Origin: Lucinisca nassula
Taxonomy: Eukaryota; Mollusca; Bivalvia; Lucinida; Lucinidae
Assembly (NCBI GenBank): GCA_963580285.1
Contig: OY757010.1
Span: 210,522,138 to 210,586,137 of the forward strand
DNA: 64,000 nt
Direction: 5' to 3'
In this document: positions 39,980 to 52,267 of the stretch, piece after piece
Numbering within the stretch: position 1 is the first letter of the stretch
Layout: each line of letters opens with the position of its first letter
Position numbers and translations under genes: made by a program
Notes under the pieces: model-generated
Told to the model about the DNA's origin: nothing
The model's database searches: none
The model's input: the letters and a program-made list of their open reading frames with translations, nothing else

Positions 39980-41457
39980 GGCGTCGCACCTGCTAGGGAC
40001 AAAAGTTACAGGAGCCACAATCAGAACATTGTTATTAAATAAATAAATGTAAGAGAAACACCATGCAAGGTGTGGTGGTTGTAGGCCTTATAGTTAAGAA
40101 GATATGGCATGTCAACCTAAAATGTGTAAAGTCAATGGAGTACGATAAATAGGTCAAGGTCACCAAGTCACGGTAAATGCACAGTCAGTACATCTAGAAG
40201 CAGCATTATGCAAGATTTGATGATTGTAGACCTGTTATTTGCAGAGATCTGGAACTCCGACGTAAAATGTGTCAAAGTCGATGGAGCGTAAAATATAGGC
40301 CATGGTCACCAGGTCAAGGTACCTGCAGAGTCAGTACATCTAGGAGAAGCATTATACAAGATTTGACGGTTGTGAGCCTTTTATTTGAGATCTGGAACTT
40401 CGACGTAAAGTGTGTCAAAGTCTGTGGAGAGTAGAATATAGGTGAAGGTCACAATGGCAATGTACCTGTAGAGTCAGTACATCTAGGAGAAGCACTATGC
40501 AAGAACATCAACTTAATTTGTGTCAAAGTCACTGGAGCCTAAAATATAGGTCAAGGTCACCGGGTCAAGGTGCTTGCCTAGTCAGGAGCTTAGGATGAAG
40601 TTTCATGAAAAGTTTGATGATTGTTTAGTCGTAAAGTTGATTACAATACAAACTTCGACGCAATGTCGAACTTCGACGTAATGGTCAAAGTCACTGGAGC
40701 GCAAAATATAGGTCAAAGTCACCAGGTCAAGGTGCATACAAAGTCAGAAGGTCAGGGTGATGCTTCATGTAAGGTTTGATGGTACCTGAAGCTTGTAGTT
40801 GACTTAAATAAAAACTTTGACGTAAATGTCGAACTTCGACGTAAATGTTGACAGACGGACGGACGGACGAACGGACGCAAAATAAAGGTCAAAGTCACCA
40901 GGTCAAGATGCTTACAAAGTGAGAAGGTCAAGGTTATGTTTGCTGTAAGGTTTGACGGTAGCTGAGGTTTTTAGTTGACTTTTGTAAAATAAAAACTTTG
41001 ACGTAAATGTCGAATTTCGACTCAAATGTCGAACTTCGACGTGATGGTCAAAGTCACTGGAGCGCAAAATATAGGTCAAAATCACTAGGTAAAGGTGCTT
41101 ACAAAGTCTGAAGGTCTATGAGATGTTTCATGTAAGGTTTGATGGTAGCTGAAGTTTGTAAAATGAAAAACTTTGACGTAAATGTCGAACTTCGACGTAA
41201 ATGGTCAAAGTCACTGGAGCGCAAAATATAGGTCAAAGTCACCAGGTCAAGATGCTTACAAAGTGAGAAGGTCTATGAGATGTTTCATGTAAGGTTTGAT
41301 GGTAGCTTGGGTTTGTAAAGTAAAAACTTTGACGTAAATGTCGAACTTCGACATAAATGTTAACAGACGGACGGACGAACGGAGCACGAACGGACGAACG
41401 GACGCATGGACGGACAATCGGAAGCCTATGTCGCACCCTGCTACAAGCAGGTGCGAT
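39980..41457. repeat. GGTCA-rich tandem array (copy B)
   Basis: Counterpart of 4250-6016 without the SINE (empty site CTAGGTAAAGGTGC at 41085-41098) and with a 38-bp deletion near 40503. TCAAGGTCA occurs in the units near 40153 and 40552. Confidence 0.8.
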
Positions 41458-41466
41458 AAAAATAAA

Positions 41467-41531
41467 GTCATGTTGTGTGCACTCATTAGATTTGCCTCAT
41501 TGTGGCGCTTATAATAAGCACACGACATGCA
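41467..41531. repeat. Hairpin repeat, ATGTCGTGTGCTCATT type (copy B)
   Basis: Counterpart of 6026-6090: GTCATGTTGTGTGCACTCAT pairs with ATAAGCACACGACATGCA. Further copy B members lie at 38279-38340 and 45567-45630. Confidence 0.75.
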
Positions 41532-41571
41532 TTATTAGCATTATTTGATACTAATTTCATTATTTTCTGAC

Positions 41572-42869
41572 TATTTCCTATACTAAGACCACCTTTGGGA
41601 CTGTTCAAGAGTGGTATTAAGACCACGTTTGGACAGTCCCAAATTTGGTCTCTTTCAAGAAGATGCTGAGTGCAGAATATACAAAGAAAGAATGACTGAA
41701 ACCTTTTAAATAAGCTTTTTAAAGGACAATTGGTCTTAATTTTAGGTGGTCTTAATAGCGGGGTTTCACTGTATATAGGCATCATGAAAACACGCCAATC
41801 CTTGAACCCTACATTTAGATAGTCAAACTGGGGTTTACAGGGGCATATATATATTATTTTTCTTGTCGCTGCTCGGGGGCACGGATTGTGGTGTCTTGTC
41901 AGAGCCGCCTAACTGAGGCGGTTCTGATAGGTCTCCACGGTCTGTGTCCTGGGCTGTAATATGAGAAATATCAGGAGTTTTATCTGAAAAAAATCTTTCT
42001 TTTTTTAATTTGTTGTTGGTAAAATTTAATCAACTATTTGAATTCATAATGGTTAAATATTTTGACTCTCATTACCCCAAATCCTATGCGACTGGAAATT
42101 TTGGTCCGAGATAATAATAAAGATAGAGGGAGCTGGAATTTGGACTGGCTGAAGCGATGCTTTGGGATATCGGGGAGGGGTTGGGAGGGTTGGAGTCAAT
42201 TTCAGGTCTGGCTCAATAAAATAGATTTGCTTGGCGTGTTGTCAAACAAACAAACATGAAACAACAAATAATAATTAAATAAATAAATAAAAGGCTGTAG
42301 TTTTCAGTCCTTGACATGTACGCCTTCTGCATTTCAATTTCGGCACAAGGTTACGGTGAAGGAAACAAATCGCACTCTGAAGCTCGAAGTAAATGGGCAG
42401 TCACCCCCTCTTGCCGACATGACTTGTTCTACAAGCGTCGGCATACATTCAGGGGGAGTGTAACCCTCTTGAGCGGAAAGAGATATAGTAATGTACATCT
42501 AGTTTATGCAGCGTAATTGTCGAAATGTATATGTATAGACAAAATTTTATAGTATGTATGCATATATATATATAATTATATACATGTTCCTCCCTGGTTC
42601 AATACAGTAAGCAACCTCTGAATAGATTGAAAATACACGGAAACGACGCAATACGTTTGAATGATGTCGAGAGGTGTCGGTTCGGCGGCTTGACACCGAG
42701 TCGATGGTGACGACCTGTATTCAAGCATAGTGTGTAACCCAATTTCTTTTGTAGAGAATTTGTACTTTTGCGTAACGTTGTATTTGCTATGTTCTGTTGC
42801 TATGCACTAATGCCACCTGCGTGTGGCCTGTTGCATTTACATGAATAAAGGATTCGTATCGTATCGTAT
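41572..42869 (+). mobile_element. 1.3-kb retroposon with (CGTAT)n tail (copy B)
   Basis: Counterpart of 6131-7426, flanked by CATTATTTTCTGAC at 41558-41571 and 42870-42883. A GCCGCCTAACTGAGGCGG hairpin lies at about 41828-41980. Its presence in both copies dates it before the duplication. Confidence 0.75.
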
Positions 42870-43355
42870 CATTATTTTCTGACGACCCGAGATATTAGGG
42901 ATAAGGCACCACTACCCACAACATCCAGGACACAATCCGGGAATTTCCCGGACAAATCAACTTAAAAAAACGGACCCCTAAAATATAAAAAATGAAAAAT
43001 AATTTTTAATAATGGTTTAGTATGGAGCCAAAAATTTTATTGGATACTGATTTTTATTAATTTCTGACCACCCGAAGTCGAGATATTAGGGTTCATGCAC
43101 CACTACCCCAACATCCAGGTCACGATCCGGAAATTTCCCGGACAAATTAACTTCAGAAATGGCCCCTTAAAATGTTATAAATGAAAAATGATTTTTAATT
43201 ATCTTTTAGAATTAAGCTTAAAATTTTATTTGATATTAAGTTTATTAATTTCTGACTACCCGAAGTGGAGATATTAGGGATAACGCACCACCCCACTCCA
43301 TTTCCCGGACAGTTTCAGGACATTTCCGGACAATTCCCGGACATTAGTGTGCGAA
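42870..43355 (+). repeat. GACCCGAAGT satellite (copy B, first)
   Basis: Counterpart of 7427-7920, with small homopolymer-length differences. Confidence 0.8.
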
Positions 43356-43440
43356 AGGGAATCAAGACAACTCACCGACGTTCGGGTCATTTCGGGGTAT
43401 AGCTAAACAGCGAAAGGAAGGTTCCTTTCGCGAAAGGAAG

Positions 43441-43771
43441 TGTGTGTGTGAATTCGGGTTTTAACGTCGCTTTCAACTATTTTTCAGTCATATCACGACG
43501 GTGTCTGGTTGCGACAGGGAGCTCAATGCTCACGTTTATAGTGCTGCCTCACTGAAGTATCATGTCCTAGACACATTACATGATACCACACCCAGTCACA
43601 TTATCCTGACACTGGATCGACCAGTCCTAGCTCTACCCCGTAAATCTGAGTGCCAAGCGAGGAGCAGCTAGTACCATTTTTAACGACTTTGGTATGTCGC
43701 GGCCCGGGATCGAACCCGAGACCTCCCGTTCCCCGGAGCGGACACTCTACCAACTGAGCTATCGGGGCCGG
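43441..43771 (-). mobile_element. tRNA-derived SINE (copy B, first)
   Basis: Counterpart of 7994-8324: A box TAGCTCAGTTGG, B box GGTTCGATCC, 3' part GAAAGCGACGTTAAAACCC. It is flanked by TTTCGCGAAAGGAAG sequence. Confidence 0.85.
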
Positions 43772-43956
43772 TTCCGCAAAAGGAAGACTTTCCTACGAAA
43801 GGAAGATATTTATGAGCCCTATGGTGATATTTGATGTATTTAGGGATACTTATGAAACAATTTAGTGGATATGGGGTACTTTTGCAAAAATAAAAATAAT
43901 AATAATAGACATATGGGGATAAAAGCAAACGTGTATTTTCCTTTCCGCGAAAGGAA

Positions 43957-44089
43957 GGTATTGGACGAATTTTATTATAGTGTTAAATGAGTTCGGAGCA
44001 AAACAAAACTCTACCACGTTCGCTATTGCAAAAAGCCCACAATCATTAGAATTCGGTTGTTGTTGAACAGGGGTATACATTTGTTCCTT
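43957..44089 (-). pseudogene. Ulp1/SENP-type protease fragment, inverted (copy B)
   Basis: Counterpart of 8510-8642, with VQQQPNSNDCGLF. It is the inner end of the right arm. Confidence 0.55.
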
Positions 44090-45660
44090 ATTTCTGCTCA
44101 TAGGTTGTACTTGTTGAAACCGTCTCGTCGTTCTATGGAGTTCGTATACTCTCTGTTTAGAGCAGAAATATGGGATTTTTTGTTTATCGGAATTTCATTT
44201 TACGGATCCTTAATTTACATTTTCTATATCTCTGCTTAAAACGTACAGTATGGTTACTCGTCAGAACGGCCTCGGTGAGGTGATTCTAAAAAGAACCTAC
44301 AATCGATTTTTTCGCAGAAATAAGGAAAATAATAAACTGCATTGTATGTAAAGAAAACTGGGGTTCATGGGGGTATACATTATTTTTCCTATTTTTTGAT
44401 CCAAGACATAGGTTGTTGTTACTCGTTAGAACCGCCTCAACGAGGATGTCCTAACGAGCAACCACAACCTATGTTTGCAGTATAAATAAAAAAATGACGA
44501 ATTTGTATCAGAATAGTAAAAAATGCACTATATCTCGAAACCTTAAGTCCTACAAAATTGGAATGCAAAGTCTTCAAAATGACCAAAATGGTGTTGACGG
44601 TGATGTTTCATCTCGATTCAAACAAACAAAATAACAGCATTCATTCAAAATATCAATTGGACACAACTTTTGTGGCAGTCACTTTCTACTATTTCAACCC
44701 AGGTATGCAGCACACGTCAACTTATTATGAGTTAAAGCAATTAACTTAACACATGTTTAATCACCTTAGAAAATTAATGGCCCGTAAAATCGCTCAAAGT
44801 CCGTACACCTAATTCATCGCCAGCAAGAAATGGATGCGGCTCAATTTCGTCGTTGTTTAAGCAAACAGTGTAGAACCAGATCAGATGCCATATTTTGCTG
44901 CCCATATCAGACGCTAAGTTTGCAGCGTCTGATCATAATGGCCTGTAAAAACACTTAAAGTCTGTACACCTAATTCATCGCTAGCAAGAAATGGATGCGG
45001 TTAAATTTCGTCGTTGTTTAAGCAAACAGTGTAGAACCAGATCAGATGCCGCATTTTGCAGCCCAGATCAGACGCCAAGTTTGCAGCGTCTGATCGTAAT
45101 GGTCCGTAAAATCACTCAAAGTCCATACACCTATTTCATCGCCAGCAAGAAATGTATGTAGTTAAATTTCGTCGTTGTTTAAGCAAACAGTGTAGACTCA
45201 GATCAGATACCAAAGTTTTGCGGCCTAAATAAGACGCCACGTTTTGCAGCGACTGATCATTTAGGTCTACACTGTTTGCCAATGTCCCACAAATGGGACT
45301 CTAGGCATATATGGGTTAAACCTTTGATCAAGATCTACTATGTTTGCCAAGTAGGTCTTGAGCCGTAGTTAAAGATCACTTAATATATCTTTGTGATCTA
45401 TGTTTTTATCTGCTTTTAATCTCTACTTTACAAACACTGTTTTTACTTTCAATTATCCTGAAATCGAATACTTTTTCTTCTATCACACTTTTATTTTTCT
45501 GGCGCGCGCAGCTGCACATAATCCTCGCGTGAGGGTGCTGCAGGATATATAGATAGATAGATAAAGTCATGTTGTGTGCGCTCATTAGATTATCCTCAGT
45601 GAGGCGCTTATAATGAGCACACGACATACATTTAATCATTATTTGATACTAATTTCATTA
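43962..45660 (+). repeat. Right inverted-repeat arm, copy B
   Basis: Inverted partner of 38250-39410 and counterpart of 8515-10165. It includes hairpins at about 44047-44190, 44230-44330 and 44350-44475. The last is complete here (CCACAACCTATGTTTGCAG present) but shortened in copy A. A hairpin at 45567-45630 closes it. Confidence 0.75.
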
Positions 45661-46150
45661 ATTTCTGACGAGCCGATAGGAGACATTAGGGATAAGGCAC
45701 CACTACCCACAACATCCAGGACACAATCCGGGAATTTTCCGGACAAATCAACTTAAACAAACGGACCCCTAAAATATAAAAAATGAAAAATAATTTTTAA
45801 TGATCTTTTAGAATGGAGCTAAAAATTTTATTTGATACTAATTTTTATTAATTTCTGACGACCCGAAGTCGAGATATTAGGGTTAACGCACCACTAACCC
45901 AACCTCCAGGTCACAAACTGGTAATTTCCCTGACAAATTATCTTCAGAAATGGACCCTTAAAATGTTAAAAATGAAAATAATTTTTAATAATCTTTTAGA
46001 TTGGAGTTTAAAATTTTATTTGATGCTAATTTTATTAATTTCTGGCCACCCGAAGTGGAGATATTAGGGATAACGCACCACTACCCCACATTTCCCGGAC
46101 ATTTTCCGGACAATTCCCGAACATTTCCCTGACATTTCCCGGACATTAGT
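45655..46150 (+). repeat. GACCCGAAGT satellite (copy B, second)
   Basis: Counterpart of 10165-10665, ending in TTTCCCGGACATT repeats just before the foldback terminus. Confidence 0.8.
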
Positions 46151-46167
46151 GTGCACCAGCTATACCC

Positions 46168-47235
46168 CGGTAGGTATAATATACGAAATCAACTTGATTT
46201 CGCGAAATCAGCCCGATTTAGCGAAATCAACTTATTAAATCAACATTTTTAAAAACAGACAAAAAATTATTATTCCATATTATCCAGAATGTTATTATAC
46301 ATTTATGAGCCAAGTTTCATGACAAAATTTCAATATTTAGTATGTATTTGATAGGAAATTATATTCTGCCACTTGATTTCGCTGGCAATCGCATGTGCGA
46401 AATCAACTCATTTTAGCGAAATCAATGTATAAAATACTTTTTTCCCAAAACTGAATAAAACATATTGGTGCATATTATTAAGAATGTTGTTAATCATTTA
46501 AGAGCCAAGTTTCATGGGGAAATCTGAATGTTTTTGAGAGGAAAATCTATTCTGCCACTTGATTTCGCTGGCAATCGCATGTGTAAAATCAACTCATTTT
46601 AGCGAAATCAATGTATAAAATACCTTTTTCCCAAAACTGACTAAAACACCTTCGTGTATATTATTAAAAATGTTGTTAATCATTTGTGAGCCAAGTTTCA
46701 TGATGAAACTTGAATATTTAGTATGTTTTTGAGAGGAAAATCTATTCTGCCACTTGATTTCGCTGGCAATCGCATGTGCGAAATCAACTCATTTTAGCGA
46801 AATCAATGTATAAAATACTTTTTTCCCAAAACTGGCTAAAACATATTTTGCATATTATTAAAAATGTTGTTAATCATTTTGTGAGCCAAGTTTCATGATG
46901 AAATTTGAATATTTAGTATGTTTTTGAGAGGAAAATCTATTCTGCCACATGATTTCTCTTGCAGTCTCATGTGCGAAATCTACTCATGTTAGCGAAATCA
47001 ATGTATAACACATCTTTTTCCCAAAACTGACTAAAACGTTTTGTATGCATAATATAAAGAATTTTGTGAGCCGAGTTTCATGACAAAATTTGAATATTAA
47101 GTATGTATTTGAGAGGAGAATCTATTCTGTCACATGATTTCTCTTTCAGTCACATGTGCGGAGTTAAGTCATTTTAGCGAAATCAATGTATAATAAAATA
47201 ACTTTTTTCCCGAAAACCAACCAAAAAGTTTTTAT
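46168..47235 (+). repeat. CGAAATCA tandem array (copy B)
   Basis: Counterpart of 10671-11745; about six units of 175-180 bp. Confidence 0.85.
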
Positions 47236-47244
47236 ACATGTGTA

Positions 47245-47472
47245 TTAACCTATTTAGTACCGGAAACCCCTAATTGGGTAGTTGGCAAACAGTGCAGGCC
47301 CAGATCAGACGCCACAGAACGCGGCGTCTGATCAGGGCCTACACTGTTTGCAAAAAGTTCAGCTATTTTCCGAATAAATTTAGAAGAAAACACAGCCTTA
47401 CACCCTTAAATTTTGAAATAGACCCCTGTTATATATAATGAGGAAGATTCCATTTGGTACAAAAAGGGTTAA
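47245..47472. mobile_element. TTAA-flanked MITE (copy B)
   Basis: Counterpart of 11750-11984 with the CAGATCAGACGCC hairpin; a few bases shorter near its right end. A GAGTACCCACAATC hairpin relative follows at about 47670-47815. Confidence 0.6.
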
Positions 47473-48205
47473 GAATGTTGTTGTACATTTATGAGCCACG
47501 TTTTATGAGAAAATATTAATGTTGAGTTTTTAGCTTTTGTTTCGGGCGTTACATCACCAAAACATACAAGAAGTAGAGATAAAGGAAAATGCCAACAGAA
47601 AGACCGGGCGATACATCACCAAAACACGCCTGTATAGTTTTGATCCCCTCAAACCCCATTTGCATACAGAAAAACTGGGGCTTACATGGCTGTAAATTCT
47701 TTTTCTAGTTTTTGCTCAAAACATAGAATGTGACTCGTTAGAACGGCCTCACTGGTGCAGTCCGAAGGAGTACCCACAATCTATGTTTAGAGCACAAATA
47801 TGAAGAATATCGGAATTTTTCGCCAGAAAATGTTCATTTTAAGGTGGCAAAATGTTCAATTTAATTGAAACTGCGTATTTCCATGTTATTTATCACGGAT
47901 GCGTTATCAAACTTTATTATTATTATTATTATTATTTCTAATAAAAACATGCAATAAATAAGCACTAATTTGACGGTTGCATCGTCGGACAGACAGACTG
48001 ACGAATGGACGGGCGGCTAGATAGTTAGATGGACAGATAGACAGGAGTGAATAAACAGTGTGTTTGTTATTCACACAATCACAGGTAATAACGTGTGAAA
48101 GTCAGTAAACCCTCAGTTTGATTAAATTACTTGGCGAGTGTTCGTTAATCTCTTTACCTGCTGTATGAAGTACAGAAAGATGTCTTTAAAATTTAATTAT
48201 GATTG

Positions 48206-48533
48206 TGTCTGTGTGACTTCGGGGTTAACGTCGCTTTCAACAATTTTTCAGTCATATCACGACGATGTCTAGTTGCGACAGGGAGCTCAATGCTCACTTT
48301 TATAGTGCTGCCTCACTGAAGTATCATGTCCCAGACACATTACATGATACCACACCCAGTCACATTATCCTGACACTGGGTCGACCAGTTATAGCTCTAC
48401 GCCGTAAAGCTGAGTGCCAAGCGAGGAGCAGCTAGTACCATTCTTAACGACTCTGGTATGTCTCGGCTCGGGATCGAACCCGCACCTCCCGTTCCCCGGA
48501 GCGGACACTCTACCAACTGAGCTATCGGGCCGG
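48206..48533 (-). mobile_element. tRNA-derived SINE (copy B, second)
   Basis: Counterpart of 12721-13049. Target duplications TAATTATGATTG lie at 48194-48205 and 48534-48545. Confidence 0.9.
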
Positions 48534-48729
48534 TAATTATGATTGCCTTAATAGCAAAATGAAGGATTGATAATCCCAATTATATTGTGTCACATATGCA
48601 GTCAGTTTCTGGCGACTGGGTCACTGTTAGGAGATCATTTGTAAAGTAGACTAAATCACGAGTTCGTAGCAGATATATATATAAGAAACAGGAAAATAGT
48701 GCATATCCCTGCAAATCCCAGTTTCAATA

Positions 48730-49010
48730 TATAAGGCTGGGGTTTAACCAATTTAGTATCAGAAACCACTACAGGGGTACCGTGGCAAACAGTGCAGTCC
48801 CAGATCAGACGCCGCAGAATCAGGGCCTCCAGTGTCTGCTAAAAGTTCAGTCATTTTCCAATTAAATTTTGATGAAAATACAATCAATTTAACCAATTTA
48901 GTATCAGAAACCCTTAAAGGGGTGCCGTGGCAAACAGTGCAGTCCCAGAATGCGGCGTCTGATCTGGGCCTCCATTGTTTGCTAAAAGTTCAGTCATTTT
49001 CCAATTCAAA
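48730..49010. repeat. Two partial CAGATCAGACGCC MITE pieces (copy B)
   Basis: Counterpart of 13258-13550, each beginning AACCAATTTAGTATCAG. Confidence 0.6.
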
Positions 49011-49345
49011 CTACATACTACAACGGATATATCTCATATTACGTCAAACAGCATACTTCTGCATACTTCAGCAACAAAGTCATATTCTTCACCTATCGTC
49101 GGTAAGGGGGGTCTTCGGGTCCTACCGGGTGTACAGCACACCGACGCGTGAGATAACGTCAAACAACATACTACAACGGATATATCTCATATAACGTCAA
49201 ACAACATACTTCTGCAACAACGTAATATGTTACAAATAGCGCTATACGAACTTAGAAGCAGCAGTTTTCACATAACGTCGGTAAGGGGGATCTTCGGGTC
49301 TCACCGGGTGTACAACACCCGACGCGTGGGATAACGTCAAAGAAA
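49009..49345 (+). repeat. CGGATATATCTCATA / GACGCGTG unit pair, with empty site
   Basis: Two direct units of about 160 bp, each ending GACGCGTG then ATAACGTCAAA. The junction ACATACTACAACGG at 49166-49179 is the intact target of the 13.3-kb insertion in copy A. Confidence 0.8.
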
Positions 49346-49557
49346 ATAATGTGTAGATTTAAGACAGGTGTCCCCTTTAGTCCAAAATGAGAAACTGCTC
49401 ATAAAATTATTAAATGTTGTTACTCAATTTTGTGCTTATTGGGAGCCTGTCAATAGATGCTACAGGCATTGCTGACAACTAGTGCTGAAAAAGCCACCCA
49501 ACAATTTAATTTAGTCTAGGAGAGGTAAGTGTTTACATTTTGTCACAGTATTAAATT

Positions 49558-49597
49558 ACCTGATGATGATGATGATGATGATGATGGTGATGATGAT

Positions 49598-49638
<41 letters not shown>

Positions 49639-49875
49639 TACTGATGGCACACTATTCAATTACCTTATGATAATGATGATGATTATGACGGTGATGATAA
49701 TGATGATGATGATGATGATGGCACACTATTCAGTTACCTTATGATAATAATGATGATTATGATGATGATGATAATGATGATGATGAGAGGGCGGAGGAAA
49801 AGGACGACGACATGGACGACAACGACGACGACGATGATGATGATGAGGAGGAGGAGGATGATGAAAAAGGCAGAT
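49558..49875. repeat. (GAT)n / (GAC)n / (GAG)n microsatellite
   Basis: Interrupted trinucleotide repeats. Homology to copy A ends at about 49766, inside this tract; the GACGACGACATGG and GAGGAGGAGGATG parts are found only here. Confidence 0.9.
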
Positions 49876-50054
49876 AACAAGTATTGGAGTAAGTCTGTTG
49901 ATTTCACCAAGTCCTAACCAAGTCCTATTTGATTTCGTTTGACTGATCAGTTAGCAATATTTTGATATGCGTCTTATATTCCAGACCATAATATTTTCAG
50001 ATGAAACTTTGCTCTTAAATGTATACTACCAGCATTCTTAATAATAGGCAAAAC

Positions 50055-50714
50055 GAGAGTTTTTAATCGTTTTTCGAAAAACAAATGATTTCACACACTG
50101 ATTTTGGAGTTGATTTCGCACATGTGCTTATCAGCGAAATTAAGTGACAGAATAGATTTTCCTAATAAATATTTATATTTTCTCGTGAAATTTGGACCTA
50201 AAATGTTTATCAACTTACTTAATAATATGCATTCTTATTCAGGTTTGGGAAATATTTATTTTGTACATTGATTTCGCTAAAATGAGTTGATTTCGCACAT
50301 GTGATTTCCAACGAAATCAACTGGCAGAATAGATTTTCCTCTCAAAAACATACTAAACATTCAAATTTCATCATGAAACTTGCCTCATAAATGTTTAACA
50401 ACATTCTTAATAATAAGCACAAATATGTTTTATATGGGAAATATTTATTTTATACATTGATTTCGCTAAAATGAGTTTATTTCGCACATGTGATTACCAG
50501 CGAAATCAAGTGGCAGAATCTAATTTCCTATCAAATACATACTAAATATTCAAATTTTCTCATGAAACTTGGCTCATAAATGTATAATAACATTCTAGAT
50601 AATAAGCAATAACAATTTTTGCCTGTTTTTAAAAATGTTGATTTTATAAGTTGATTTCGCTAAATCGGGCTGATTTCGCGAAATCAACTTGATTTCGCAT
50701 ATTATACCTACCCG
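50055..50714 (-). repeat. CGAAATCA array, inverted arm
   Basis: About 3.5 units in reverse orientation (GATTTCGCACATGTGATT, GCGAAATCAAGTGGCAGAAT), ending GATTTCGCATATTATACCTA. It is the inverted partner of 46168-46830. Confidence 0.85.
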
Positions 50715-50722
50715 TTACGACG

Positions 50723-50878
50723 AATCCGGGACGTTTCGCCCCAAAACCATTTCCTCCCCTAGTCGTTTCGTCCCCAAGACGTTTCCCCCCTGGTCGTTTC
50801 CCCCCTAGTCGTTTCGCCCACCTAGTCGTTTCGTCCCCCTAGTCGTTTCGCCCCCCTAGTCGTTTCGCCCACTTCTCA
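50723..50878 (+). repeat. CCTAGTCGTTTCGCCCC minisatellite
   Basis: About eight irregular units of 17-21 bp around TAGTCGTTTCGCCC or GACGTTTCGCCCC; strongly strand-asymmetric (C and T rich). Confidence 0.85.
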
Positions 50879-51137
50879 ATGTAATAGACCAATTTTCACT
50901 TTTATTAGCATTGTTAAGAGGCAAATATTTAAGTAGCATCATCGCCTTGTCACGTCAGCCTAAGGATAACTTATCCTTAGTTATTTTCGTTAAAAGTCAT
51001 AGACTGTGGGTACTCGTTAGAACCGTCCCAATATGGCGGTTGCAACGTGCAACATTACGCAAACACGCCTATACAAATACATTGCCACCTTTATTGCCGA
51101 AAAAATGAAAATTTTATGATGAAAAATTGTTATATTT

Positions 51138-51249
51138 TTCTTATTTCTACTCAAACTATAGATTGTGGGCACTCGTAAGAACCGCCTCTTCCTCTTCGAG
51201 GCGGTTCTAATGAGTACCCATAATCTATATTTTAGAGCAGAAATAAGAA
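51138..51249. repeat. Near-perfect hairpin repeat, 51-bp arms
   Basis: The left arm starts TTCTTATTTCTACTCAAACT and runs to ACCGCCTC (51188). The right arm GAGGCGGTTCTAATGAGTAC begins at 51198 and ends TAGAGCAGAAATAAGAA. The loop is nine bases. It is the best-preserved member of the GAGTACCCACAA hairpin family. A half-copy (GACTGTGGGTACTCGTTAGA) lies at 51002-51022. Confidence 0.85.
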
Positions 51250-51280
51250 ACATAAGGTATAGCCCCGGAAACCCCAGTTT

Positions 51281-51398
<118 letters not shown>

Positions 51399-51402
51399 AA
51401 TA

Positions 51403-51610
51403 ATATCCACAATGCGGGTAAATATAACTATGAAAAAATTAAAGAAACACTGGAATAAAAGTTATTTTTCCTGTATTTTTAACAACCGGTTTCATCCATG
51501 ATGGAATTTTCAAGTTAACAATGATGTTTATTATTGTACGTTAAAGTGACGTAAACGTCAATAGTTATTTATTTTTCCCGTAACGCTCAATAAAAGCTGA
51601 CGCTTTTGTG
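51403..51610 (-). mobile_element. Penelope-like element 3' fragment
   Basis: It shares CCACAATGCGGGT, AACCGGTTTCAT and a following TTTTCAA with the end of the element at 52305-53827, in the same order and spacing. No coding part remains. It starts at the edge of the (AT)n tract. Confidence 0.5.
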
Positions 51611-51687
51611 TTTTTGAGACGTTACGTATTTACATATGAGCCGTCGTAAGATAACGGCGTAAAAAGCAAATGAAGTACAGGACACAG

Positions 51688-52267
51688 CGATCAGCGGAGA
51701 CTCAGATCGGCCCGCGCGATCGCGCAATCCGATCAGAATCTTCACCGATCGCATATACATGCACACACCACAGGACACAGGATAAATATCATGCTCAGCC
51801 GAGCCGAGCACGAAAAAAAGGTTGCAGAACCTCGGGCCTGATTGAGCCAGCGCATGAAAAATCCCACAAGAAGGTTTGAGCGATCAGTGGAGACTCAGAT
51901 CAGCCTGCGCAATCGCGCAGTCCGATCAGAATCTTCACTGATCGCATATTACATGCACACACCACAGGACACAGGATAAATTCTATGCTCAGCCGAGCCG
52001 AACACGAAAAAAGTTTTACAACCTCGGGGCCTAATTTGAGCCAGGGCATGAAAAATCCCACAAGAAGGTCTGAGTGATCAGCGGAGACTCAGATCGGCCT
52101 GCGCAATCGCGCAGTCCGATCGGAATCCTCACCGATCGCATATACATGCACACACCACAGGACACAGGATAAATTTCACGCTCAGCTGAGCCGAGCACGA
52201 AAAAAGTTCTACAACCACGGGGCCTGATTTGAGCCAGCGCATGAAAAATCCCACAAGAATGTTTTGA
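51688..52267 (+). repeat. 193-bp tandem repeat, three units
   Basis: Units start near 51688, 51881 and 52074. Each reads CGATCAGCGGAGACTCAGAT, a palindrome-rich GCGCAATCGCGCAGTCCGAT, TGCACACACCACAGGACACA and GCCAGCGCATGAAAAATCCC. It lies between the two Penelope-like pieces. Minus-strand frames repeat YPVSCGVCMYMRS, but no domain is recognised. Confidence 0.85.

Larger units (their letters stand above)
35866..49766. repeat. Segmental duplication copy B
   Basis: The counterpart of copy A with the same elements in the same order. It lacks the 0.5-kb insertion, the 237-bp SINE and the 13.3-kb insertion, so it preserves empty sites for all three. Its left limit may be further left, since copy A runs off the window. 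Identity by eye is about 98-99%. Confidence 0.92.
46168..50714. mobile_element. 4.5-kb foldback unit with array-type terminal repeats
   Basis: The left end reads CGGTAGGTATAATATACG and the right end, inward, CGGGTAGGTATAATATGCG. Inverted homology then continues for about 660 bp (46168-46830 against 50055-50714) at roughly 85-90% by eye, including TGATTTCGCGAAATCA and the CGAAATCA units. The interior holds a MITE, a hairpin, a SINE, the CGGATATATCTC unit pair and microsatellites. No transposase and no clear target duplication. It resembles foldback elements, but array inversion by recombination is the alternative. Confidence 0.6.

Noticed and set aside
50723..50878. G-quadruplex or regulatory island
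   Set aside because: C runs are irregular within a plain minisatellite; nothing beyond composition supports a function.
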